Assembly (NCBI RefSeq): GCF_017377715.1
Contig: NZ_JAFVMF010000002.1
Coordinates: 186,001-250,000 of the forward strand
Origin: Acetobacter sacchari
GTDB taxonomy: Bacteria; Pseudomonadota; Alphaproteobacteria; Acetobacterales; Acetobacteraceae
Direction: 5' to 3'
DNA: 64,000 bases
Within the stretch, counting starts at the first letter, position 1; each line of letters starts with the position of its first letter. This document shows, piece by piece, positions 53,983-63,085 of this stretch. The position numbers and the translations under genes are program-made. The notes beneath the pieces were generated by a model. That model was given only the letters and a program-made list of their open reading frames with translations, searched no databases and was not told where the DNA came from.

Positions 53983-56136
53983 ATGCGTCGCCAATCCCCC
54001 CTGCTGCCTGCGCTTCTCTGTGCAGCAGCGCCCATGCTTGCGCCCTCTCACGCCGACGCCGCACAATCCACAAATCAGACGACGTCCCCGGATTCCGGGC
54101 CGTTTCTTTCCAGCGAAGCCGAAACTGTCACCGTGCGTGCGACAAGAAAAAAGCTGCTGGTCGATACGGTCGCGGCCGCAACCAAGACCGCGACGCCCAT
54201 CGAGCAGACGCCGCAGAATGTTACCGTCATCACTCAGGACCGCATGCAGCTTCTGAATTCACGCAGCGTTTCTGAAGCGGTGCGTTACTCCGCAGGCGTT
54301 TCAGACTACGGCTCCAAAGACGATCCACGCGGCTATTTCGGCACCATCCGGGGTTTCACGCCGGATATCTATCTCGACGGCACGCGGACGCCGGACGCTG
54401 CAAGCTCGCAATCCTTCAGCATTGAGCCATGGGGGCTGGAAGAGATCGACGTCCTTCGCGGCGCGTCTTCCTCGCTTTACGGATCCGGGCAACTGGGCGG
54501 CATCATCAACGCTGTCAGCAAGCGCCCGCGGCCCGATCAGAAAAACGAAATCTCGTTCCAGACAGGATCGTACAGCCGCGTTCAGGGCGCAGCAGACGTG
54601 GGCGGAACGCTGAACAAACAGCACACCCTTCTGTGGCGCTTCAACGGTCTGATCAGAAAATCAGACACCTACGCCAAAAACATCCTCAATAACGAGATTT
54701 ACGTAGCGCCATCTCTACGATGGATCCCCGATCAGAAAACAGACTTTACGTTTCTGAGCAGCTTCGAGCAGCTCGATGCCGGGTCAACAGCGCAGTTTCT
54801 GCCTGCGCAGGGCACCGTGCAGTACAATCCGAACGGTCAGCTCCCGCGCAATATCCTGATGAGCGATCCCAATTACGACGTCTACTCAAAACGGCAGGTT
54901 GCCGTCGGCTATGCCTTCAAGCGCGAAATCACACCGAATTGGACAATTTCGCAAAACATGCGTTACGCCCATCTCGATCTTCTCTATCGCTTCGTCACCG
55001 CCGTCGCCCTGAAATCCGACGAACGCACCCTGACGCGCCAGGCGTTGCTCCAGTCCGCCAATTACAACAACGTCACGCTCGACACACGTTCCGAGCTGAA
55101 ACTCAATACGGCGGGCGTCCATCACAACCTGCTGTTCGGCACTGACTTCCGCAGTGATTTCATCGCCACGCGGCGTGGGCAAAAGACCGTCTCTTCACTA
55201 GACCTATACAACCCAGTCTACACGACGATTTCGTGGCCGACCTATGGCAGCAAAACCAACACCAACGAGACTGAGACGCAACTTGGCGTCTATGCACAGG
55301 AGCAAGCCGACTGGCGCGGCTTCCATCTGACGTTGTCCGGGCGGGGAGACTTCACTCAAAGTCTGACAGTCGACAACCTGACCTCTACGCGAACGCCTCA
55401 ACGCAACAACGCCTTCACCGGACGTGTCGGACTGCTCTATCAGTCCTCGTTCGGTCTTTCTCCCTATGTCGCGTATTCGACGTCCTTCCAGCCGCAGGTC
55501 GGCGTCACCCGCCTCAACACCCCTTATGTGCCGACCAAAGGGAGGCAGATCGAGGCAGGCGTGAAATATCGTCCGCCAGAAAAGAGTTTTTTAGGCAATT
55601 TCATGCTGACAGCGGATGTTTTCAGCCTCGTCGAGACAAATGTTCTGACGACCGATCCTGTGGATTCCACATACGACATCCAGACCGGACGACAGCGCAC
55701 GCACGGGTTCGAGGTCGAAGGGCTGGGCCGCCTGCCCTGGAACATCGACTTTCTCGCGTCGTTCACGTGGCAGGACCCGCGCATCACCAAATCAACCGAC
55801 GCAAGTGAGGTCGGGCAGCGGCCGACGACCGTCCCATCCCATATGGCGTCCCTGTTTCTCAAACGGGACGTGCGGCTGACGCCAGACTGGCGCGGCGGAG
55901 TCGGCGGCGGCGTGCGATACACGGGGAACACCGCTGGCGCACTGCCAGCAACATTCCTCGTGCCAAGTCAGCTCGTCTGGGATCTGGAAGCCCATATCGA
56001 CTACCGGCAGTTCAAGATTCAATTTAACGGCACAAATATCACGAACCGAAAATACGTATCTGTCTGCACACGCTCCGTCGCCTGCGCCTGGGCCCCGGGA
56101 CGAGCGGCGTTCGTAACCCTGTCTTACGATTTCTGA
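53983..56136 (+). CDS. TonB-dependent siderophore receptor
   Basis: 717 aa outer-membrane barrel. Signal peptide (about 1-26, ending SHADAA), a TonB-box-like region (AETVTVRATRKKLLVDTVAAATKT), plug domain (about 70-200: IEQTPQNVTVITQDRM, GFTPDIYLDGTRTPD, EIDVLRGASSSLYGSG) and a 22-strand barrel to the C-terminal Phe (VTLSYDF). It takes up ferric siderophores (FhuA/FoxA-like); the exact ligand is unknown. Regulated by Fur, given the upstream box. No neighbouring ABC genes. Confidence 0.93.
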   Translation: MRRQSPLLPALLCAAAPMLAPSHADAAQSTNQTTSPDSGPFLSSEAETVTVRATRKKLLVDTVAAATKTATPIEQTPQNVTVITQDRMQLLNSRSVSEAVRYSAGVSDYGSKDDPRGYFGTIRGFTPDIYLDGTRTPDAASSQSFSIEPWGLEEIDVLRGASSSLYGSGQLGGIINAVSKRPRPDQKNEISFQTGSYSRVQGAADVGGTLNKQHTLLWRFNGLIRKSDTYAKNILNNEIYVAPSLRWIPDQKTDFTFLSSFEQLDAGSTAQFLPAQGTVQYNPNGQLPRNILMSDPNYDVYSKRQVAVGYAFKREITPNWTISQNMRYAHLDLLYRFVTAVALKSDERTLTRQALLQSANYNNVTLDTRSELKLNTAGVHHNLLFGTDFRSDFIATRRGQKTVSSLDLYNPVYTTISWPTYGSKTNTNETETQLGVYAQEQADWRGFHLTLSGRGDFTQSLTVDNLTSTRTPQRNNAFTGRVGLLYQSSFGLSPYVAYSTSFQPQVGVTRLNTPYVPTKGRQIEAGVKYRPPEKSFLGNFMLTADVFSLVETNVLTTDPVDSTYDIQTGRQRTHGFEVEGLGRLPWNIDFLASFTWQDPRITKSTDASEVGQRPTTVPSHMASLFLKRDVRLTPDWRGGVGGGVRYTGNTAGALPATFLVPSQLVWDLEAHIDYRQFKIQFNGTNITNRKYVSVCTRSVACAWAPGRAAFVTLSYDF

Positions 56137-56239
56137 CCCGCTGCCCCATCAACTGGAGTAGCCGATACACATCTCTGTGAGAGGCTCACGATACGTCTTG
56201 CGTCCGAACAACACTTCGGAATAACATACATTCATATAA

Positions 56240-56270
56240 AGAATAAGAAGGCGCAACGTTCGTATGCGCC
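56240..56270 (-). terminator. Terminator after the small ORF
   Basis: GGCGCA (56250-56255) and TGCGCC (56265-56270) form a short stem; read leftward it is followed by TTCTTATTCTTTATA. It lies directly after the small ORF stop and would end the aminotransferase transcript. Confidence 0.6.
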
Positions 56271-56274
56271 CCCT

Positions 56275-56469
56275 CTACCTTCTGATCAACCTCGCAATGC
56301 CAGCTTTTGGATACGTTCTGAAACTGGCTTGATCGAACGGAATCTGACGCAAATCCTCAAAGTCCGATGGAAAAACCATTCTATCTACGGCGATAGCCGA
56401 CCGCGCAGATCGATCCAGAAGCACAGGCGCATGTGTTCTCTGCCCCAAATAGGCCCCACCTGACGGCAT
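56275..56469 (-). CDS. Small ORF coupled to the aminotransferase
   Basis: 64 aa. Its ATG shares a base with the stop of the aminotransferase (TGATG), and a terminator-like hairpin follows its stop, which supports a real gene. The sequence has VLLDRSARSAIAVD and FPSDFEDLRQIPFDQASF. No family is recognised. It may be a gene fragment. Confidence 0.4.
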   Translation of the reverse strand: MPSGGAYLGQRTHAPVLLDRSARSAIAVDRMVFPSDFEDLRQIPFDQASFRTYPKAGIARLIRR

Positions 56470-57620
56470 CAGGTGACGCGAGACTCAGCGTCTCGTGCAG
56501 CGAACCACGGCGTCATTCGGGCGATGGCCTCCGCGATACGATCGGTCGACACTGCGAAGCTGAAGCGGATGAAACGTTTGCCGTCGACGGGATCAAAATC
56601 AACGCCCGGCGCAATCGCCACCCCGGTGTCCCTCAAAAGCTTCTCACAAAAGGACAGACTGTCCTGTGTGAGATGTCCAACATCCGCGTAGATGTAAAAA
56701 GCGCCGTCCGGCGGCGCGATGCGTTGCAAGCCCCAGGTTGGCAACGCGGCAAGAAGAAGATCACGGTTGCGGCGATACACCCTTACATGGCCGTCAAGCT
56801 CGCCACGACAGTCAAACGCCGCCAACCCCGCATGCTGACTCAACGATGACGGAGTCAGGAACAGATTCCCCATGCGCGCCCGTGCTGCGGCGATCTTCTC
56901 TTCCGGCACGACAAGCCAGCCAAGCCGCCACGGCGCCATACTGAAATACTTTGAGAAGCTGTTCACGATCATGGCGTCCGGCTCATACTCCAGAACGCTG
57001 TGCGCCGGATCTCCGAAGCTCAGACCGTGGTAAATCTCATCGGACACAATGCGGATTCCACGCTCCCGGCACACCGCCACGATGGCGACAAGTTCCGGAC
57101 CCGAGAGAATGGCGCCCGTGGGATTCGCCGGGCTCGCGACGATCACACCGTCGGGCGCAGGCTCGACGGCTGCGAGAAGTTCAGCAGTCAGCTGAAATCT
57201 CTCTTTCTCGCCACACGGAATTTCTACCGGTTCTATATGCAGCGCACGCAGAGTGTTCCGATATGCGACGTATCCTGGCCGCGCCAACGCCACCCGCGCA
57301 CCCGGCGCGAAACAACTGGTCAAGGCAAGAACAAGAGCAGGGGAGGCGCCGGACGTTAGAAGGATACGTTCGGGCGAGACTTCAACGCCATAACTCTCCG
57401 CGTAATGGCGAGCGATCCGCACCCGTAGCGGCTCGCTCTCCCAATATCCCATCGGGTCGGTATCCAGCACATGGTGCGCGCGTTCAATGGCTTCGCGCGG
57501 CGCGCTTGTCGACGGCTGGCCGAACTCCATGTGGATAATGCTGCGGCCCTCCGCCGCGAGCCTGTGCGCGAGCGCGCTGAGCGTAATGGCGTGAAACGGA
57601 TCAATCGAAGGCACAGTCAT
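56469..57620 (-). CDS. PLP-dependent aminotransferase class I/II
   Basis: 383 aa. Fold type I: ILLTSGASPALVLALTSCF, then VASPANPTGAILSG, VSDEIYHGLSFGD and the PLP Lys in VNSFSKYFSMAPWRLGW; the C-terminal Arg segment is RFIRFSFAVSTD. Probably an aspartate-type aminotransferase; substrate unknown. ATG 57620 follows the mannitol dehydrogenase gene by 86 bp on the same strand and may be part of its transcript. Confidence 0.9.
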   Translation of the reverse strand: MTVPSIDPFHAITLSALAHRLAAEGRSIIHMEFGQPSTSAPREAIERAHHVLDTDPMGYWESEPLRVRIARHYAESYGVEVSPERILLTSGASPALVLALTSCFAPGARVALARPGYVAYRNTLRALHIEPVEIPCGEKERFQLTAELLAAVEPAPDGVIVASPANPTGAILSGPELVAIVAVCRERGIRIVSDEIYHGLSFGDPAHSVLEYEPDAMIVNSFSKYFSMAPWRLGWLVVPEEKIAAARARMGNLFLTPSSLSQHAGLAAFDCRGELDGHVRVYRRNRDLLLAALPTWGLQRIAPPDGAFYIYADVGHLTQDSLSFCEKLLRDTGVAIAPGVDFDPVDGKRFIRFSFAVSTDRIAEAIARMTPWFAARDAESRVT

Positions 57621-57706
57621 CGGCGGTCCAAACTATCGGCTAGGCCAGACATCCTGCCTGAAACAGCCTGAGACCGCCACTTTAACCAAAACCGCCGTCC
57701 TCTGGT

Positions 57707-59182
57707 TCAGTCTACAAGCGTCGCCAGTGTCTTCATCACGCCCATTTCGCGCAAAGCATGCACGTATTGCGTGACCCTGATGGCAAACGGATCATCTTCG
57801 CTCATGGCCAGCTCTGAAAACATCGGCAAACTGGTCAACGCCTTGATCGGGTCCGCCGCCAAGGCGCGCTCAACAGTTGGTAAATGCGGCTCGAACGGTT
57901 CGAAACTGTCCCCGCCGTCGGTCTTCCCGGCAAGGTATTGCAGGAAACAGGCGAGAACGAACGCGATGCGATCGGTCGACGCGCCGCGCTCGCGCAGCGT
58001 CGCCAGCGTCGGGAGCAGGAAAGTCGGCAGCTTGCTGCGCCCGTCGCCCGTGATGCGCGCCAGGCGATCTCCCACATGCGGATTGCCGAAGCGGGCCAGA
58101 ATCTTGTCCCTGTATTGTTCCAGATCCATCCCTTCCGGCGCAGTCAGAAGCGGCATGACGTCCTGCGTCATGAAGTCGAGCACCAGCTGGTGAATCAACG
58201 GATTATCCACCGCGCCCTTGACTGACTCCAGTCCCGCCAGTTGACCGGGATAAGCGAGCATCGAGTGCGACGCATTGAGCATCCGCACCTTCGCCAGTTC
58301 ATACGGATGCACATCATCCGTCATCCGCACACCAAACTGCTCAAACGGCGGGCGGGCGTTGCAGAAATTATCCTCTATCACCCACTGCACGTAATCCTCG
58401 GAAATGATCGGCAGGCGGTCATGCACGCCGCATTCCGCGTTTACCCGGTCAGCGTCCTCTTTCAGCACCGCAGGGGTAATTCGATCGACCATGGAGTTCG
58501 GAAACGTCACGTTTTCCTCTATCCATTCTCCCAACGAGGAATCCAGGGCCGTAGCGTGCGCGATCACCGCCTGACGCGTAATCGCGCCGTTGTGCCGAAG
58601 GTTGTCGCAGGACAAGACCGTGAACGGTTGCGTTCCCGCCTCACGCCGCCGACGCAGCGCCTCCACTATGTATCCAAACGCTGACGACGGCGTCGCCGGA
58701 GTGGCGAGTTCCGCCTGCGTCGCTCGTGCGCCAAGACGATACGTCCCGTTGTCCGGGTCCTGATTGTAACCACCTTCCGTGATCGTCATGGTGACAATGC
58801 GAATCTCAGGCGAAGCCATACGCCGCAGCACGGCTTCCGGGTCGCCCGGAGCAAAGATATATTCGATTATACTGCCGATAATCTGGTGCCTGACGTATCC
58901 GTCCGCTGCATACCGGGTCAACGTGTAGAGATCGTCCTGAGCGGGAAACGCTTCCAGTTTCAGGCGTTCCGTCGCGTCGTCGATTAACCCGACGCCAACG
59001 ATTCCCCAGTCCTGCAAGTCCGCAGCCTCCAGAACCTGATCCATATACCAGGCCTGATGCGCCCGATGAAAATTCCCGACGCTGAGGTGAACGATACCCG
59101 GTGTTACGACCGAACGGTCATAGGAAAAACAGGAAGTGTGTTCCGGAACATTCTTGAGGGTGTCGAGACGAAGGTCGATCAT
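57707..59182 (-). CDS. mtlK: Mannitol 2-dehydrogenase family protein
   Basis: 491 aa, long-chain polyol dehydrogenase. Oxidises mannitol (or a related polyol) to fructose with NAD. The motif KVRMLNASHSMLAY carries the KxxxxNxxH site typical of this family, and the N-terminal GIVHLSVGNFHRAHQAWYMD is the nucleotide-binding entry. ATG 59182 has AGGA upstream; the frame continues upstream without conserved sequence. Last enzyme of the polyol operon. Confidence 0.93.
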   Translation of the reverse strand: MIDLRLDTLKNVPEHTSCFSYDRSVVTPGIVHLSVGNFHRAHQAWYMDQVLEAADLQDWGIVGVGLIDDATERLKLEAFPAQDDLYTLTRYAADGYVRHQIIGSIIEYIFAPGDPEAVLRRMASPEIRIVTMTITEGGYNQDPDNGTYRLGARATQAELATPATPSSAFGYIVEALRRRREAGTQPFTVLSCDNLRHNGAITRQAVIAHATALDSSLGEWIEENVTFPNSMVDRITPAVLKEDADRVNAECGVHDRLPIISEDYVQWVIEDNFCNARPPFEQFGVRMTDDVHPYELAKVRMLNASHSMLAYPGQLAGLESVKGAVDNPLIHQLVLDFMTQDVMPLLTAPEGMDLEQYRDKILARFGNPHVGDRLARITGDGRSKLPTFLLPTLATLRERGASTDRIAFVLACFLQYLAGKTDGGDSFEPFEPHLPTVERALAADPIKALTSLPMFSELAMSEDDPFAIRVTQYVHALREMGVMKTLATLVD

Positions 59183-59406
59183 GGTTGATCCTGTAGCACG
59201 GCGACGAGCACGCAGGCCTGCATGTGTCGGAAGGCGAGCTTCGACAGCCGTCAACCGTCTCACCACGCGCTACAATAGCGCAACTCACCGCTCCCGTCAT
59301 CGTGACGATCGCGTGCCCGCCCTTGTCAAACACGCATGACTGGAACGCTGCATCCGGACGCCAGACCGGGGCGCCCCGCCTCGCGAAAGACGCCGCTGAG
59401 CGGCCT

Positions 59407-60180
59407 TCACCAGACGGTAAACCCGGCGTCGACATTGACGATCGCCCCCGTCATGAGGCTCGCGGCGTCAGAGGCCAGAAACTGCACCACCGACGCTACT
59501 TCGTCTGGCTGCCCCACCCGCCCCATAGGTGTTCCGTCAATCCACCGTTCATACAACTCAGGCTTTTCCATACCAAATCGCGTCAGGGTGGTTTCGACAT
59601 ATGTCGGCGCCACCGCGTTTACGCGAATGTTATTGGAAGCCCATTCCGCCGCAAGGGACCGGATATACTGATGCACGCCCGCTTTCGAGGCGTTATAGGC
59701 CGCCTGCTGCTGGGGGCGGTTCACGATCAGGCCCGACATGGACCCGATCGCGACGATGCTCCCGCGATTCTGCCGCAGCATCACCCGCCCCACAGCCTGA
59801 CAGCAGCGGAACATGCCGTTGAGGTTGATGTCGATCTGCCGCAGCCATTGAGCCTCCGACATGTCCTCGGCCTTGACCTCGGAGATGCAGAGTCCCGCAC
59901 TGGCGACAAGGATATCGATTTGGCCGAACTCGTCTTCAACGGCTTTGACCGCCGCATCGACGCTTTCCGTCGAGGTCACGTCCATACGCACCTGGCTCGC
60001 CTTGTACCCCTTCGCACGCAATTCGTCAGCGGAAAGAGACGCACGCACCTCATCCAGATCCGCCAGCACGACATGCGCGCCAAATTCCGCCAGCGCCTCC
60101 GCGCAACACAGACCTATGTTCTGGGCGCCTCCAGTCACGATCGCCACACGTTGATCAAGATTAAATTTTTCGGCGTACAT
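59407..60180 (-). CDS. SDR-family polyol dehydrogenase
   Basis: 257 aa. NAD-binding motif TGGAQNIG at 16-23; catalytic S149, Y162, K166 (AAYNASK). The conserved NVDAG lies near the C-terminus. It occupies the position of smoS (sorbitol dehydrogenase) in a smo-type operon and so is probably a sorbitol or arabinitol dehydrogenase. ATG 60180 is chosen because the frame upstream lacks similarity. It follows the ATPase gene by 13 bp. Confidence 0.9.
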   Translation of the reverse strand: MYAEKFNLDQRVAIVTGGAQNIGLCCAEALAEFGAHVVLADLDEVRASLSADELRAKGYKASQVRMDVTSTESVDAAVKAVEDEFGQIDILVASAGLCISEVKAEDMSEAQWLRQIDINLNGMFRCCQAVGRVMLRQNRGSIVAIGSMSGLIVNRPQQQAAYNASKAGVHQYIRSLAAEWASNNIRVNAVAPTYVETTLTRFGMEKPELYERWIDGTPMGRVGQPDEVASVVQFLASDAASLMTGAIVNVDAGFTVW

Positions 60181-60193
60181 TGATTTTGTGATC

Positions 60194-61303
60194 CTATGCG
60201 GCCATGCGACCTGATGAACGACGATGGAGCGCCACACCCTCCGAATTGAAGAGATGGCATCGCTCTGCAGGGAAAGAGAATGTGACTGCATCGTCCGCAT
60301 GAACGCGGACGCCGCCTTCCGTCTGGATCACGAGAAGAGCGCCATCCTGCATACGAACATGAAGATGTGCAGCGGAGCCTAGGTATTCCACTAGCTCCAC
60401 CTGCCCGCTCCCGCGATTCTCCACAGCGTGGCCCAGCCGGACATGCTCGGGACGAACACCCAGAGTCACTGCTGCGCCAATCAGACCCTGAGCGCCCCCG
60501 GCTACAACGACAATCTCCTGCCCCGATGCAAGGCGAACCCGGGCTTGCTCTTCAGATGCCGCGATCACAGTACCAGGAAGAAAATTCATTGGTGGAGAAC
60601 CGATGAATTTTGCGACGAACAGATTTCGGGGACAGTCGTAAAGCTCGAGCGGCGACCCCACCTGCTCGACGATTCCTTTTTGCAAAACTACGATCTTGTC
60701 CGCCATAGTCATGGCTTCGATCTGATCGTGCGTCACATAAATCGTGGTCGCCCCAAGCCGCCGATGCAGAGTGGCCAGTTCCACGCGCATCTGACCGCGC
60801 AGGGATGCGTCGAGATTGGACAATGGCTCGTCGAAGAGAAACACTTTCGGATTCCGCACGATCGCGCGACCGATAGCGACGCGTTGCCGCTGCCCGCCGG
60901 ACAATTGCCCCGGCTTGTGTTTCAGGTAGTTCTCAAGTTGCAGCGTGCGTGCAACAGCCATGATCTTCTCGCGGCGCTCCGCTTCCGGCGTCTTCGCCAG
61001 TTTCAGACCGAACTCCATATTCTGATAAACATTCATGTGCGGATAAAGCGCATATGACTGAAACACCATGGCGAGACCGCGTTCGGCCGGAGCCAGATCG
61101 TTCACACGTCGCCCGTCAATCAGAAGATCTCCGCTGCTGATGTCCTCCAGGCCCGCGATCATTCGCAGCAATGTCGATTTTCCGCAGCCCGAAGGCCCCA
61201 CAAAAACGACAAACTCCTTGCTCTCGATCGACAGATCGACGCCTTTTATGATTTCTTCGGACGTATAGGTCTTGCGAATGCTTTTCAATTCGACTGTAGC
61301 CAT
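60194..61303 (-). CDS. smoK: ABC transporter ATP-binding protein (MalK/SmoK type)
   Basis: 369 aa. Walker [10 protein letters not shown] (36-44), LSGGQ (134-138), Walker B VFLFDEP (154-160), and a C-terminal TOBE-type domain (about 245-360). It powers polyol import with the two permeases upstream. Spacing is 31 bp from the permease gene and 13 bp to the SDR gene. Confidence 0.93.
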   Translation of the reverse strand: MATVELKSIRKTYTSEEIIKGVDLSIESKEFVVFVGPSGCGKSTLLRMIAGLEDISSGDLLIDGRRVNDLAPAERGLAMVFQSYALYPHMNVYQNMEFGLKLAKTPEAERREKIMAVARTLQLENYLKHKPGQLSGGQRQRVAIGRAIVRNPKVFLFDEPLSNLDASLRGQMRVELATLHRRLGATTIYVTHDQIEAMTMADKIVVLQKGIVEQVGSPLELYDCPRNLFVAKFIGSPPMNFLPGTVIAASEEQARVRLASGQEIVVVAGGAQGLIGAAVTLGVRPEHVRLGHAVENRGSGQVELVEYLGSAAHLHVRMQDGALLVIQTEGGVRVHADDAVTFSFPAERCHLFNSEGVALHRRSSGRMAA

Positions 61304-61334
61304 CAGATGATTCCTTCACCCCTGCTCATGCCGG

Positions 61335-62162
61335 TCATTTGACGGCGCCGAATGTAAGGCCACGCACCAGTTGCTTCTGACTGATCCAGCCAAAGGCGAG
61401 GATCGGCGCCACAGCAAGCGTGGAAGCCGCCGATAATTTGCCAAAGAACAGCCCTTCAGGCGACGAGAACGACGCGATAAACGCAGCAAGGGGAGCAGCG
61501 TTCGACGACGTGAGGTTCAATGACCAGAACGCTTCGTTCCAACATAAAATCATCGACAGCAACGCCGTGGACGCAATGCCAGGCGTGGCCAACGGCAGCA
61601 GGACGCGCGTGATTTCCTGCCAGCGATTGGCGCCGTCCATCCGTCCGGCCTCCAGAATGGGAACTGGAATTTCACGAAAGAACGTGTAAAGCATCCACAC
61701 CGTGATTGGCATGTTCGTGAACATGTCCACCAGAGCGAGGCCCGTGACCGTATCCAGAAGATGCGTGTTCCGCGCGATCAGGTAAATCGGCACCAGCACC
61801 CCGACCGGCGGCAACATGCGCGTTGAAAGCATCCACAGAAGGGTTCCACGTGTGCGCTTCCCGGGAAGAAACGCCATCGCGTAAGCCGCCGGAATAGAAA
61901 ACAGAAGCGCCACGACTGTCGCGCCGATCGAGACGCCCAGCGTATTGAAAGTGACGCGCCAATAATTCGCCCGCTGAAACACCTCGTGATAACTCTCCAG
62001 GGTGGGGACGAAGAACAGCCGCGGCGGCGTAGCGATCGCCCCCGCTTCTCCCTTAAAACTTGTCAGGAACATCCAGAATATCGGGAAGAAAATCCAGATA
62101 GCGACGACCCACCCGACCGCCGCGATCACGAGACTTTTCCCTCGCGCACGTTGCCCCGCCAT
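61335..62162 (-). CDS. smoG: ABC sugar/polyol permease (MalG type)
   Basis: 275 aa with six transmembrane helices and the EAA loop EAGRMDGANRWQEITRVLLPLATPG for ATPase contact. Inner-membrane partner of the other permease. ATG 62162 lies four bases after the upstream permease stop. Confidence 0.92.
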   Translation of the reverse strand: MAGQRARGKSLVIAAVGWVVAIWIFFPIFWMFLTSFKGEAGAIATPPRLFFVPTLESYHEVFQRANYWRVTFNTLGVSIGATVVALLFSIPAAYAMAFLPGKRTRGTLLWMLSTRMLPPVGVLVPIYLIARNTHLLDTVTGLALVDMFTNMPITVWMLYTFFREIPVPILEAGRMDGANRWQEITRVLLPLATPGIASTALLSMILCWNEAFWSLNLTSSNAAPLAAFIASFSSPEGLFFGKLSAASTLAVAPILAFGWISQKQLVRGLTFGAVK

Positions 62163-62166
62163 ATCC

Positions 62167-63075
62167 TCAGACCTCCAGATGGCGGGCGACCGCCCGAACG
62201 AGAAACGCCGCTGCGATGTTGGCGATCACAATGGCGATCACCCCGCCCGCTGACGCGCCTCCGACATCGAACTGCAACAGGGCGCGGGAATAGATAAGGT
62301 AAGCGAGATTCGTCGACGCGACCCCCGGCCCACCCGCCGTCGTGACCATGATTTCAGCAAAAATTGTGAGAAGGTAGATGGTCTCTATCATGATGACGAC
62401 CGCGATCGCCCGGCTGAGGTGCGGCAGGACGATGTGAAAGAACCGCGCGACAGGTCCTGCACCATCCAGAAGCGCCGCCTCCTTTTGCTCCGCATCGAGC
62501 GACTGCACGGCGGTCAAAAGGATCAGCACAGCGAAAGGAAGCCACTCCCACGCCACGATCATCATCACCGTCAGCATGGGAAAGCGCTGCAGCCAGTCTA
62601 TGGGCGTCAGACCTACGGCGCGCATCATCCATGAATACACACCGTAAATCGGGTGCAGCATGAGATTTTTCCACAACAGGGCGGACACTGTCGGCATGAC
62701 GAAAAACGGGGAGATCACAAGGACACGCGCTACGCCGCGCCCCACAAACTCCTGATCATAGAGGACCGCAAGCAGCGTTCCTCCGCCAACGGAAATCACC
62801 AAAACGCCAATGACGAGAATAGCTGTATTGAGCAGCGACTGCAGAAAATCCGGGTCGGAGAGCAGGTACCAGTAGTTATTGACGCCGGCAAACCCATGAA
62901 GAGTCGGATCGACCAGATTATAATTCTGGAACGAGTACCAAAGCGTCAGCACAAGCGGAACGACGGACCAGACCAGAAGGACAAAGACCGCAGGCGCAAG
63001 CATCAGAGCCCCGCTTGCTCCCGCCCCTATCGCTGCCTTTCGGTGATGTTGCGATGCAGTCGTTACGGCGCTCAT
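62167..63075 (-). CDS. smoF: ABC sugar/polyol permease (MalF type)
   Basis: 302 aa with six transmembrane helices and the EAA-type loop KEAALLDGAGPVARFFHIVLPHLS. ATG 63075 starts 10 bases after the binding-protein stop. Confidence 0.92.
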   Translation of the reverse strand: MSAVTTASQHHRKAAIGAGASGALMLAPAVFVLLVWSVVPLVLTLWYSFQNYNLVDPTLHGFAGVNNYWYLLSDPDFLQSLLNTAILVIGVLVISVGGGTLLAVLYDQEFVGRGVARVLVISPFFVMPTVSALLWKNLMLHPIYGVYSWMMRAVGLTPIDWLQRFPMLTVMMIVAWEWLPFAVLILLTAVQSLDAEQKEAALLDGAGPVARFFHIVLPHLSRAIAVVIMIETIYLLTIFAEIMVTTAGGPGVASTNLAYLIYSRALLQFDVGGASAGGVIAIVIANIAAAFLVRAVARHLEV

Positions 63076-63085
63076 GCTGATATCC

